Below, one piece after another: positions 1-8,985 of a stretch of 11,954 nt of DNA (its first letter is position 1; each line of letters opens with the position of its first letter). Source of the DNA: Ettlia oleoabundans (taxonomy: Eukaryota > Chlorophyta > Chlorophyceae > Chlamydomonadales); NCBI GenBank assembly GCA_019693395.1, contig JAAMXP010005774.1:1-11954 (forward strand), in the 5' to 3' direction. The position numbers and the translations under genes were made by a program. A model generated the notes under the pieces. That model made no database searches. It saw nothing but the letters and a program-made list of their open reading frames with translations, and was not told the DNA's origin.

Positions 1-50
1 GGTATGGTGGGTGGTGGAGGTGGTGGTGGTGGTGTGTGTGTGGGGGGGGG
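1..50. repeat. GGT / GT / poly-G simple-sequence tract
   Basis: The window opens with imperfect GGT triplets, then a short GT run and a run of G. On the minus strand this lies beyond the last hydrolase exon I can place, so it probably sits in that gene's next intron. No coding role is visible. Confidence 0.7.
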
Positions 51-111
51 TCGCTGAACATGTTGGGTTGTTGTCAGGGCGGGCGTGGGGTGGCTGAGTG
101 TCGAAAGTGAC

Positions 112-1743
112 CTGCGTAAAGTTTGCACACATGGCACGCATGCACATTGCAACTGCCAGCTTCCATCCAGACGGTGTGTTGCCTGTAAGTGCAGCTGGCA
201 GCATCTTGCCTGGGCCGCCCGCTGTGGTGTCAGCCAGCACCAGCCCCGCCAGCTCAGACCCGTACTGCTGTGCCATGCTGAGGGCCACCATGCCGCCCAT
301 GCTCCTGCACAGCAGTGACGAGTCATGGGGCAAAGAAGTTGGGGTTGGTTAGAGTGCGGGCGGAAAATGAGAGATCCTCGAGGGAGCTTCTCTTTACCAA
401 AGTTGCACATTGATGCCAGCCGCGGCTCAGCAATGCAACTGTTGTGGCCTGGCAGCGCCACAGCAGAGATACAGCTGCTTATGCTTTTGCCGTATGCTCA
501 TCTGCAGGCTCCCCGGAGTACAACAGACAGCTAATCAGCTGGTTTTAGGAAACATCAAAAGGCGATGCATAACAGGCTGGAGTGCTGGCAGTCATAAGCA
601 GCAGTGTGTAGCTCCGCCGGCACGACTTTGTTTGTAACAGCGACAACATATGCTTCAGTTTCTTATTGAGACATGAGCCTTGCAGTGAGAATGCAGAAAA
701 ATTTTAGCATAACAAATTGAGGCTTGAGAAAGGGCTGCTGTTGTTGCTCACCAGCCCAGCACTACGGGTTTAGAGTCGGGTGCCACCACTCCTGCGGCCC
801 TTAGGCCTTCCATTGTGATGTCGGCCATCTCCCTAACGGTCAAGTGCTGCGTGCTGGTGTCTGTGCTGAAACCTTGGCCGGCATTGTCAAACATAAGCAC
901 ACGATGCTCCTGGATGTAATAAGGAAAGTGAGCAAGAAGAAGGCAGGCCAAGGTGAGTGCAGGACGGAGGAGTCAATGATCGAGTACTGGCGCAGGGTTG
1001 ATTGAAGTGGTTTGAGAGAGACAAGACAGGGCTCACGCATGGAATGCAGGGGGATGAACAACGGCGCTGTCAGCGCAATGCAATCAAGCTGGGGTGCCGC
1101 AGTGCCAGGTACCAACCACCTGGTGCGTGACAAAATGTCATGAGGAGCGGCATACTTGTGCGTGGGCTACAGCGGCGGTGCAAGGAGTTGCTGCAGCCAG
1201 CACCCACCAAGTCTACAAAGGCGGGAACCTGCAAGGCCGGCAACCCACCCGTGCAAGGAGCTGGGGCAGGATGGGGCCCCACTCCGCGATGGTCGTCCCA
1301 TATCCGTTGACCATGACGATGGTTTGTCCACTGCCAGCGCTGCTAGAAAGGGAACGGTTAAACATAAAAAACCCCAGTGTGCAGGAGCGGCAGGTAGCAG
1401 GGGGCGGGGATGAGCGATGGCGGCGGCGGCTTGCAGCGCACCTGTCTCCCCCGAACATGTAGTAGGGAAACGTCACATCTCCCAGTGGCACCGTCTGTAA
1501 CTCCCCCGTCCAAGTGGCGTTTGGGTCGGCGGAGAGGCCCAGCGATTCAAGCTGCCCTACTAAACTCGCTCCGGTCCAATCGCACTCCAACCCGTCTTGC
1601 GCTGCAAGCACATCAATAGTTCCGTATTAGGGTGCACCGACTGCTTGCACAATGACCGCGGGCGGTCTCAACTCACCCTTCACGAACAGGCGCAGAGTTG
1701 TGACTGCCAGCGCGAGCAGGTATGTGAATCGTGGGCGGGCCAT
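112..1743 (-). CDS. Secreted alpha/beta-hydrolase fold protein (partial, continues off left edge)
   Basis: Five minus-strand exons join in phase: 1743-1677, 1601-1442, 1342-1249, 909-752 and 304 to about 112. Introns are 75, 99, 339 and 447 bases with gt-ag ends. The ATG at 1743 begins a hydrophobic N-terminus (MARPRFTYLLALAVTTLRLF), a likely signal peptide or signal anchor. Exon 3 has the strand and oxyanion-hole region (IVMVNGYGTTIAEWGP). Exon 4 continues RVLMFDNAGQGFS. Exons 4 and 5 together build the nucleophile elbow G-W-S-M-G-G, with the Trp codon split by the intron. LVLADTTAGG follows, as in lipase/esterase-like members of the fold. The acid and His of the triad must lie in exons beyond the window. 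The donor at 111 (gtcact) is weak; a GC donor nearer 200 is an alternative. The substrate cannot be told. NAT and NFT sequons would fit passage through the secretory pathway. Confidence 0.85.
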
Positions 1744-2629
1744 TTTACATTCGGAAGGAAACAGAGCGGACGAAGGCACGCAGGGTTTTGGCATCTATGC
1801 ATCCACTGCGCCAGCTGGCGGAGCAGACCAGCATTCCCGCTGCAGCCGCATCGGTTGTTGTCGCACCGCTTTGCCAACCTGCTGGAATTTGCTTACTGCC
1901 CGACTCAATACCATGTTATATTTGTTCCCAGCCTGTTGTCCACATGCCTCTCGTCTCCGCCACCTGTGGCGGGTGGCACAAGGCAACTTTAGGCTGACAC
2001 CAATTCCAGAGTCCATTGGTGTTACCTCCAAATGCTTCCACTGGTTTGCTTCGCAACCTCTAATGGTTACACAGTGGATCGGCATCTGGATTTTACAAAA
2101 AGTGGACCCTGCTGATCCCGTGCCTTCTTATGCCACCCGCAGCTCCCCACCGCTGGTGCCAGCGTGCGGGATGCAAACCATAGCCAAAAGGGTCAGCTGC
2201 ATTGTGTGAGGCAGCTAGCAAAAGCAGGTAGGCGTGACTCTGCATGTAGATGGGCGGAGGCAACATGGCCACCTCACTCGACAGACATAAAACAGGTTGG
2301 CTGTTTCAGTGCACCAGCATCCGCATCAATGCTTGGGATGGAAACCGCCACTTCCTGTTCCATGCGCCTGCAATCCCGCAATTGCCATTGGACGCCTTGC
2401 TCGTCTGAGGCAGCAGCAACCTGCAGAGCAGAAGGGGTCTGATGGCGGGGGGCTAGTGGAGTGGTGGGTGTGGGAGCAGAGCTGGGATGATGCCATAGTC
2501 ACCAGCACAGCTGACAAATTGTGAGAAAGACAAGATAGAACAAGCTCCTATGATCCCCTAAAGGTTGTCACCTTGCAGAAAGTTGCGCTTGATGATGGAC
2601 GTTATTATACAGCTGCCACCAAGCGCTGT
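1744..2629. other. Intergenic region between two minus-strand genes
   Basis: This 886-base stretch should hold the hydrolase promoter (near 1744) and the 3' UTR of the MGGCC gene (from 2629 leftwards). Minus-strand TGTAA motifs, candidate algal poly(A) signals, occur at 2097-2093 and 2071-2067, over 500 bases from the stop codon. A 185-codon plus-strand frame (1652-2209) crosses it but resembles no family and is antisense to hydrolase exon 1. I see no supported gene here. Confidence 0.5.
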
Positions 2630-3312
2630 TTACTGTAATGGCCGGCTGTGCATGCCAGAGCCCGCACACCAGTGAGAGAAGGAGTGACTCTGTTTTGGTG
2701 GGGATGCTTGGGGCGTGGGTGGCTGCTGCCATTCTGCTGCTTGGTGAGACCGTGGCTTGTTCACTTTACGCGCTGCGCTTGCGGCTGCTGGGAGGGCGGT
2801 GTCTGGAATAGCAGGCAGCTGCGGGCCGCTGGGTGGAATGTTGGGTGCTGCCAATATTCTCTCACTGCCGTGCGGCTGGGCATGGTAGGAAACTGGCTGA
2901 CCAGGTGTATAAGCTGCGCTGGCAAAAGGAGAAGGCGGGTATGGCGGCGGAGGTATACTCACTACTGCGGCCAGATGAAATGCAGTCGCAGGAAAGGAGT
3001 GTGTGATGCTACTCTGTCCTTGTGGCAGCCGGTTAAGCATGCAGCAATATACTCAAACTGCTGGAAGCGACACTCTACGTAATACTATACATAAGTATTG
3101 ATCGGCTTCCGCACAATGCGATAGCTGGGGTGCCATGCAGCAGCAGCAGCAGCCGTCTCACCTGCTGTGCCGCCAGTGCCGGGCGCCTGAGCCAGCGACA
3201 CCTGGTGGTTCCCATTAAAGTCAAACTGCTGCTGCCGCTGTTGCTGCTGTTGCACGTCTTGGAGCCTGTGCGTATGGTGCTTATTGTTGGGCGCTGAGCA
3301 GCAGCCACCCAT
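2630..3312 (-). CDS. Small disordered protein with MGGCCS dual-acylation N-terminus
   Basis: I do not recognise a family. The start at 3312 is chosen because the context is good (accATGG) and the protein begins MGGCCSAPNN: Gly2 is a typical N-myristoylation site, and Cys4-Cys5 are typical palmitoylation sites. Exon 1 (3312-3091, 74 codons) then has a Gln-rich stretch, an Ala run and the segment PSYRIVRKPINTY. It meets an in-frame stop just after a gt. Removing a proposed 77-base intron (3090-3014, gtatag...gacag) keeps phase 0 and opens exon 2 (3013-2630), which is Pro/Ser/Ala/Gln-rich and ends in TAA. The result would be about 201 residues with no folded domain visible. An internal gtgagt in exon 2 may allow another splice form. 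The first exon is fairly convincing; the second is inferred. It is probably a membrane-peripheral protein facing the cytosol. Confidence 0.5.
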
Positions 3313-4300
3313 GGTTGGTCCAAGACTGGAGAAGGCGCGAAGGGTTGACTAGGTCCAGCCGATTCAAAAAAGAATTGAAGGGCCGCAAAACACGAAAATA
3401 GCGGGGGCCCGTGGAAGCCGGCTCTGGGTCTGCTAATGTTGCGTCGGAAAATTAGTCAGTGCTGGTCAAAGGGCTTCGTGTGAATGTTAACGTGCATGAT
3501 AATACTGTGTGTGTGTGTGTGTGTGTTCATCGTCAGCTTTTTGCTCAAGCCCTGCTGGCGTCATGCTGGTGCCACCTGGCAGCATGTGGACCATGTGGAC
3601 GCACCAATAACAGCGACAGAGCGATTGTAGGGTAGAAGAAGCGATGGGAGAAGCACACAATTATTCAGCAGCTGTTTATGCCTGACATGGGCAGAGCGCA
3701 AGTGAGGAGGAACCCGCTGCCCGGTGTGTGCGGTGCACGGCTTCAGCCAGAGAGGCGGAAGAGCGGCAACAGGGTGATTGGGTATGGCTCGTCAAGCTTT
3801 GCCTAATGGGCATCTTCCTCACCTACAATGCCGGCACAGCAGGCTGTATTGATTTCTAATTCACCCAAGTTACCGAAACACCTGCAGTGCAGTGCTGCAA
3901 CCGCGGATGCGTCAAGCTGCATGGTTGATGCGCCTAGCAAGCTGCGCTTTGGTATACCCTGAGGCAGATTGCACATTAAATGCAAATTACCAAGGCAGGG
4001 GTGTACAACGACAACACGCAATTTATTCAGAGATAATACGCATTGTTTATGTGCATAGAACTACAGTAGGATGGCGGAACCGCTCTTCCCACACCTTCAC
4101 TGGTGGGAGGAGGGCTGCAGGCACACGCCTGCTGAGCGTGCTGCCAAGTGGCGACGAGTGGTGCAGCAAGCCGCTAATGTGGCAGTCATGGTTCTGGAGA
4201 TCCTCTGCTAGACACTTGATCCTATGGTTGATCGGCTGGCAGCTGCAAACTTCGCAGCTGCGCCTACCTGCGTTGCTCGTTTGTGGCAGCTGAGGGTGGC
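3313..4300. other. Region without a supported gene; upstream of the MGGCC gene
   Basis: Roughly one kilobase lies between the divergent MGGCC gene (minus) and the MYND frame (plus). It includes the promoter side of the former, a TG microsatellite at 3506-3526 and a tandem pair of the 9-mer catgtggac (3583-3600). Reading frames of 70-130 codons exist on both strands but show no domain and no consistent splice joins. It may hide earlier exons of the MYND gene. Confidence 0.45.
3506..3526. repeat. TG dinucleotide microsatellite
   Basis: An uninterrupted run of about ten TG units lies about 190 bases upstream of the MGGCC start codon. It is seen directly in the sequence. Confidence 0.9.
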
Positions 4301-4636
4301 ATGGCGGCAGGACAGGGCGTGGGCAGCAGGCAATGCAGCGGCTGCAAGGCTGTGCAGTATTGCGGTACGCCCTGCTCCCATGCCGACTGGCGGGCGGGGC
4401 ACCCTCTCGTGTGCGAGGCGTTGGCGGCGGCGCGAGCGGAGGAGCAGCAGCAGCAGGGGCGCTGCAGAGCGCGCAGCTGTTTCTATTGCTGGCTTCATCA
4501 CATGCCTGCTATTCCAAAACCTTACATGCAATCAGCCTATAAGTACGCTGGAAACAGTGTGTACAATCAACAATCAGTAGGGTTCACGTTGCCAGTTGCT
4601 TTGGTCGCCGCGCTGCGCAGTGCGCTGGGCTGCTGA
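4301..4636 (+). CDS. MYND-type zinc-finger protein, partial or fragment
   Basis: The frame holds a stretch typical of a MYND finger: C-SG-C, then KAVQYC, C at the next-but-three position, and a W followed by H-PLV-C. This gives six of the eight zinc ligands (second CxxC, CxxxC and HxxxC) at about residues 12-38 from the ATG at 4301. MYND fingers bind short proline-containing peptides in partner proteins. The first CxxC pair is not in this frame, so either an upstream exon carries it or this is a broken copy. After the finger come an Ala/Glu helix and a CAG-coded Gln run, then a tail with no recognisable feature, and a TGA at 4634. The frame is open upstream only to 4232, without another ATG, and a gcag acceptor lies just before 4290. 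The finger is clear; the gene boundaries are not. Confidence 0.5.
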   Translation: MAAGQGVGSRQCSGCKAVQYCGTPCSHADWRAGHPLVCEALAAARAEEQQQQGRCRARSCFYCWLHHMPAIPKPYMQSAYKYAGNSVYNQQSVGFTLPVALVAALRSALGC

Positions 4637-4647
4637 CGTAACTGCGT

Positions 4648-4652
4648 TGTAA
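4648..4652 (+). terminator. Candidate poly(A) signal TGTAA
   Basis: TGTAA, the usual poly(A) signal in chlorophycean algae, lies 12 bases after the stop of the MYND frame. That would make a very short 3' UTR, so it may be a chance match, but it supports a transcript end here. Confidence 0.3.
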
Positions 4653-5203
4653 TTTCCACCGGCCCGTTGGCGGGCACTCAGTTGTCTAGATCGCTTTCAT
4701 CCTGGCGTACTCATCTAGACGCCACCAGGGTGCTATCACAGCAAGTCCAGGGTTGGCATCCAGAGTCCTACCCTAGCCGGGTCCCGTCAGGGTCGGCAAA
4801 AGCACGTTTCAAGAAGGTGATCGATTCAATATCGCATCGCGCGGGTTGTCAATTGTCGGCTCGCTCGCCACACGCGGGGGTTAGCGTCGCCGTCGCCAGC
4901 TGCTGCCGCCGCTGCACCCGGACTTGTGATACTGTTGGCATCGACACCTGCCGCATCAACAAGGATGGGCCCCTATGCTCAAACACAGCTGGCCTCCAAG
5001 TCAGTCCACTGCTGCCTACCTTTATTCATCCCTCCTCTGTTCTTCACCCACAAATTGGAACAGGCCGCCCCACCGCCGTTGTACCAGCCACCCTCCTTCC
5101 TCGTACCAGCAGCAAACACGCCGTTGGGTGCTGCGTTTCATCCCAGCCGGACAGCCAGCAGTGCGGGGGAGCTTCATTCGGTTGATCAACCTTACCCTCA
5201 GCC
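4653..5203. other. Gap before the GGP gene, with an Ala/Pro-rich open frame
   Basis: This holds the upstream region and probable 5' UTR of the GGP-like gene. A plus frame from about 4840 to 5231 is open and reads like low-complexity coding sequence (an Ala run, then LYQPPSF and similar), and it overlaps the GGP start out of frame. It has no domain, and no confident splice sites join it to another gene. I leave it unassigned. Confidence 0.35.
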
Positions 5204-7854
5204 ATGGCGCCTCGCAAATACGGCATCCTGATTGCTGGCGAACCGGACCAGACGGTCATCGACCAGTGAGTTGGGTGCTGCACTTACGATTTGGGAGGGG
5301 ATGGAAATGGCTGCTGTGGTGTGTACCATTTGTGATGGGAAGGGGCCCAGGGGCGCTGCTGCCATTTTTCCTTCCCAACGGAGGGAGGGATTTGGGTGCT
5401 GATGTTGGGGTGCGAAGGAGCGGAGGGATTTGTGCGTGTGGTTTGGTCTAGGGAAGGAGGGAGGGTTGGTTGTTGCCACATACCCAAGGTTTGATGCTTG
5501 CCAGCAGTCCAATTGAACCTGCAGTGCAGCTGCAATGCGAAACTCTTGCCACATTGCTTATTCTCATTTGCAAGCAAATTTGCAGCTCCCGGCACCACTG
5601 CCACTGCTACCCCGCCCCACCGAAGAAATAAGGGCAGCACTTGCACCCCATGAGCATACAGCGTAGGTTCTACTCCATAAACTTCCAGCTCTGTTCTATG
5701 CAGGAAGGGCACTTTTGAGCAGATGTTCCTGGACCTCCTGCGAGACAACCCGGCGACACAAAACCACTCAGGGAAGCAGCAGCAGCAGCAGGAGAAGGAG
5801 GACGAGCAGGCGCAGGCGGCAGATGATGAGGGGCAGCAGCAGCTGCAGGGTCAGGAGGTGAAGGGGGAGGAGGTGCAGGAGGAGTGGAGGCTATACTATG
5901 CCTTCAAGGGGCAGTTGCCCAGTCAGGAAGAACTGTCAGAACTGAGCGGCATCGTCGTCACGGGCAGCGTGTGAGACTCCTGCTGTGTGCTGTCTCTCCC
6001 CTGATTCTGCCACCTTGGCAATGGACTGCCAGTACATTGGTAGTGATTTGAACAGCCCGCCAGGTGTGCCGCTCCTCTCTGGCCACCCTGTACTAGACAG
6101 CCCGGCAAGTGTGTCGCTTTCCTCTTGCCGCCATGCCCTGCACTGCCTGCCTTGCTGACGCAGCCCCACTCCCACCTGTCTGTGTGCCTGCAGGGCGGAT
6201 GCTTTTGGCGACGATGAATGGCTCCGTGAGCTGCGGTGCACAGTGAGGGCTGCGGTGGAGGGGCGCAAGCAAGTGCTGGTGAGTGGTGGGTTGCGGTGGA
6301 AGGGCGCAAGCAAGTGCTGGTGAGTGGTGAGTTGCGGTGGAAGGGCGAGAGCAGGTGATGCTGAGTGGGTGTGTTGCGGTGGAAGGGCGAGAGCAGGTGT
6401 CGCTGAGTGGGTGTGTTGCGGTGGAAGGGCGAGAGCAGGTGTTGCTAAGTGGGTGGGTTGCAGTGGAAGGGCGAGAGCAAGTGCTGGTTGATGGAACCGC
6501 AGTGAGGGGCGTAAGCGAGTGTTGATGTGAGGAGGTGGGGCGCAAGAGGCGCAGTGGTGTGGTGGTGGTGGTGGTGGTGGTGGTGGTGGTGGTGGTGGCA
6601 TGTGTGTGATGGTGCCCCATTGTTCTGCCAGTGCACTCTTACACAGCAGCCTAGTTCAGCCTTGCGTGTCTAGGTTTATCAATCCTTACACCCACTGCTG
6701 CACACAGCCGGCCATCTGCAGTAATTCAACTTTGCCAAATCGCACTTCATCTTGGCCACGCTGCTGGTTGCCTCAACCTACGCCTCTGTATCATGTGCAA
6801 GCTGGGCACCTGCTTTGGGCAGTAGCAGTGGTCACAGTGCTGGCTGTGTCTTCCCGTTGGTTGCACTGCTATAACTTTTATCACGCCCCATTCCTTGCAA
6901 TGCAGGGCATCTGCTTCGGGCACCAGCTGGTTGGCACGACCCTGGGCGCACGTGTGGGGCGCGCCGGCTGCTGGGAGGTGGGGGCCCGCCAGGTGGACGT
7001 GGCGGCGGACGCGCGGCGGCAGCTGGAAGAAAGCGGCGCCAGCTGGGCGGCGCTGCTGCCAGACCAGATCTGCGTCCACGAGTTTCACCAGGACCAGGCA
7101 AGTCCTGCTGCAAATGGCAACGTAAAACACTTGGGCTGTCTCTGCGCAGGTACATATGGAAGTTAGCAGCGGCAGCTTCTTGTACCTCACATGTGTGAAG
7201 CTGGCAATGGAAATTACCAGTTTCTGCCGTGCTGGTGCAACCTGTACCTGCCTCTGTTGCTGGGAACTGCCCTGTTGCCTCCAGGCCCAAACACACACAC
7301 ACACGTACACATATACACACACACGCATACACACCCGAACCTTATGGCTGACTTTGTGCCCGCAGGTGCTGGAGGTGCCTGCGGGCGCCACCCTGCTGGC
7401 CTCCTCCGAGCGCTGCGCTGTGGAGATGTATGCGGTGGGCAGCAACGTGCTGTGCATGCAGGTGAGAACCCCCTCTTCGATACAGCTATTGTCCTCTCCA
7501 AAAGTCCCACAAAACCACCTTACACAACACAACCCACCCTGCACACCCTGACTCATGCGCGCTTCTACTAAGAGTTGAAAGTCCCACAAGCCACCCTACT
7601 TCTGATTCCTCATCCCACCCCACAGTTGTTCCCACAACCCAGCCTGCCTGGACCCTGTCTCTTCTGCGCTGCAGGGGCACCCAGAGTTTGACAGGGAGGT
7701 GGTGCAGCTGCTGGCTGAGCCGCGGCTGGCGGCGATCGACCATGCTGACGTGGCGCTCATGCGCGACAGCCTGGCGGCGCTGCCAGTGGCGCAGCAGGCG
7801 GAGCAGCTGCAGCGGCTGTGCAAGGCTTTCCTCAAGGGCTCAAGTCATAGCTGA
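5204..7854 (+). CDS. Class I glutamine-amidotransferase-like gamma-glutamyl peptidase (GGP type)
   Basis: Six exons join in phase: 5204-5265, 5704-5970, 6194-6278, 6906-7097, 7366-7461 and 7675-7854, giving 293 residues. The ATG at 5204 has a good context (gccATGG) and starts MAPRKYGILI, the first strand. The class I amidotransferase triad is visible: Cys141 in GICFGHQ (start of exon 4), and His236 and Glu238 in QGHPEF (exon 5/6 junction). VVTGS-VADAFGDDEWL at the exon 2/3 join and FHQD-Q at the end of exon 4 match plant GGPs such as Arabidopsis GGP1. Those are cytosolic enzymes that remove gamma-glutamyl from glutathione and its conjugates, without a synthase partner; that role is inferred here. 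The protein is longer than the usual ~250 residues because of a Gln/Glu-rich insert at residues 38-81. No targeting peptide is seen, so a cytosolic location is expected. Intron 4 uses a GC donor and intron 3 carries a minisatellite. Confidence 0.9.
6252..6530 (+). repeat. 41-42 bp minisatellite spanning exon 3 end and intron 3 of the GGP gene
   Basis: Seven units start with gcggtgga or a close variant at 6252, 6293, 6334, 6376, 6418, 6460 and 6499, the last being partial. Unit 1 is the last 27 coding bases of exon 3 plus the intron donor. Unit 2 copies it almost exactly, including ctg-gtgagtgg at 6320. Units 3-5 have lost the gt (ctgagt or ctaagt). Units 3-6, mostly 42 bases apart, stay open in one frame as a 14-residue repeat resembling the exon's AVEGRKQVL. 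The array therefore grew from the exon edge into the intron. Confidence 0.85.
6561..6598. repeat. GGT trinucleotide microsatellite
   Basis: About 12 uninterrupted GGT units lie within intron 3 of the GGP gene, shortly after the minisatellite. The reverse strand reads as poly-His or poly-Thr, a shadow and not a gene. Confidence 0.9.
7098..7103 (+). other. GC splice donor (gcaagt) of GGP intron 4
   Basis: The coding sequence runs to CAG at 7097 and the intron starts gcaagt, the consensus for the rare GC-AG intron class. The join FHQDQ | VLEVPAG keeps phase 0 and matches the CHQDEVLVLP region of plant GGPs as I recall it, which supports this donor over a gt site elsewhere. Confidence 0.75.
7290..7333. 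repeat. Imperfect CA microsatellite in GGP intron 4
   Basis: A run of AC units, interrupted by gt, at and gc steps, lies about 30 bases before the intron 4 acceptor at 7365. It may form part of a pyrimidine-poor 3' intron end. Confidence 0.8.
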
Positions 7855-8463
7855 TGCGCTCGAGCATTGCCTTATTTACTGACCATTGGATGTGTATCAA
7901 GGAATCTTACCAGCAGCGGGTGAAGGCATGGGCATACCCAAGCAAATAAGTGCCTGCTGCGCCAGTCTGGTGGATTGGTGGTGAAGACCTCGCAGCAAAC
8001 GGCGATGCAAGGCTCCACCAGCACTTTCTGTCCCGGCTGGTATGGGCGAACATTGCTCTGCACGTTGTGGGCAATGTTGTGTGGTTAGCTCTATACCCGT
8101 GTAGCAATGACTTCTTCGTATTCGCCCCCTGGGCAGCGGCCGCAGTTAACGTATCATGTTCATGGTCCATCATGCTTGGGCCCACTCTCGGTGAAGCATC
8201 TCAAACCTATGTTGACTGGTTCGTGCCTCCTCACCCATGAATTCACTCCCACACCAATTGTTTATTCCTTCTCGTTTTATGTAGCGCCCTGCAACGTTTA
8301 AGGCTGTTCCACTCGTCGATTCTTTGCCATCCGCCCGGCTGTGTTTCAGTTATCCAGTAGATAGAAGTGAAACAGGAGCATGGTGGGATATCCACCTCTG
8401 CCATACCGCAGCACCCCTGATTCTCTGCTTCTCCCTGATCCTCCTTGCCTCTGTTCGGCAGCT

Positions 8464-8468
8464 TTACA
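8464..8468 (-). terminator. Candidate poly(A) signal for the lipoyl-KGD4 gene
   Basis: TGTAA on the minus strand lies 518 bases past the stop at 8986, and I saw no closer copy. The distance is within the range of the long 3' UTRs common in green algae. Confidence 0.3.
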
Positions 8469-8624
8469 AAATCAGGCGTGCAGGCGCTACATGCAAAGCA
8501 ATACCACATGCAATGCAATAGTGCATGCATTGTGAATTAGGACAGTGGCAGTGTGCTTGCTGCCGCGTGTGGCAGTATCGTGGGGTGATGGTGAAAGGGC
8601 ATAGGCATAGGCAGCAGGTGGCAG

Positions 8625-8629
8625 TGTAA
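8625..8629 (+). terminator. Candidate poly(A) signal for the GGP gene
   Basis: This is the first plus-strand TGTAA found after the GGP stop, 770 bases downstream. It would give a long 3' UTR overlapping that of the convergent gene. Confidence 0.25.
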
Positions 8630-8985
8630 CGTTGGCGCGACGGGTCGCTTAGATGCCCGCCCATGGGCACGTGAGCGGGAGGTGGGACAGCGCACTGCTG
8701 AGAGAAGCATGAAGGTGACAAAAACCAGGCAGCAAAAGGTAGGAGGCGGGTGGCAAGTGCGTGCTTAACAAGGCGCACAGGTCGGAAGAGCGGCACCAGC
8801 TGCACGGCTATCAAGCCCCTGATGAGCAGCCCTGGCTCTCCCTGGAAGTTAAACAGGCAGCACCCAAGGCTGCCACAGAACCCAGCAAGAGCCGGCCCCA
8901 AGCCTGCCACGGCACCCAGCTAGAGCTGCCTGCCAGCAGGGCTCAATCAACAAAAGCTTGACTCTCTGCCTGCCACCCCTGGCCT

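Larger units (their letters stand above)
7855..8985. other. Convergent 3' region between GGP and lipoyl-KGD4 genes
   Basis: This 1.1 kb interval between two stop codons has no recognisable gene. Frames of up to 148 codons lack domains and plausible splice sites. It most likely holds the two 3' UTRs. Algal-type poly(A) motifs in each direction lie within it and would make the transcripts overlap slightly. Confidence 0.55.

Noticed and set aside
1652..2209. Plus-strand open frame of 185 codons
   Set aside because: It is antisense to hydrolase exon 1, which has a better supported signal peptide and splice joins, and it shows no domain or family likeness.
3718..3775. Possible first MYND exon carrying CPVC
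   Set aside because: The frame has a stop just upstream, no ATG, a weak donor, and the loop to the next Cys would be about 16 residues, longer than usual. Kept only as a hypothesis.
6252..6530. CRISPR-like spacing of repeats
   Set aside because: Units are contiguous with no unique spacers, inside a eukaryotic intron; this is a minisatellite.
6093..6620. Minus-strand frames reading as repeated ALALPPQHTHS-like units and poly-His/Thr
   Set aside because: They are the reverse reading of the intronic minisatellite and the GGT microsatellite of the GGP gene.
8464..8910. Minus-strand frame of 148 codons
   Set aside because: It lies in the probable 3' UTR of the lipoyl-KGD4 gene, with no domain and Cys-rich random composition.
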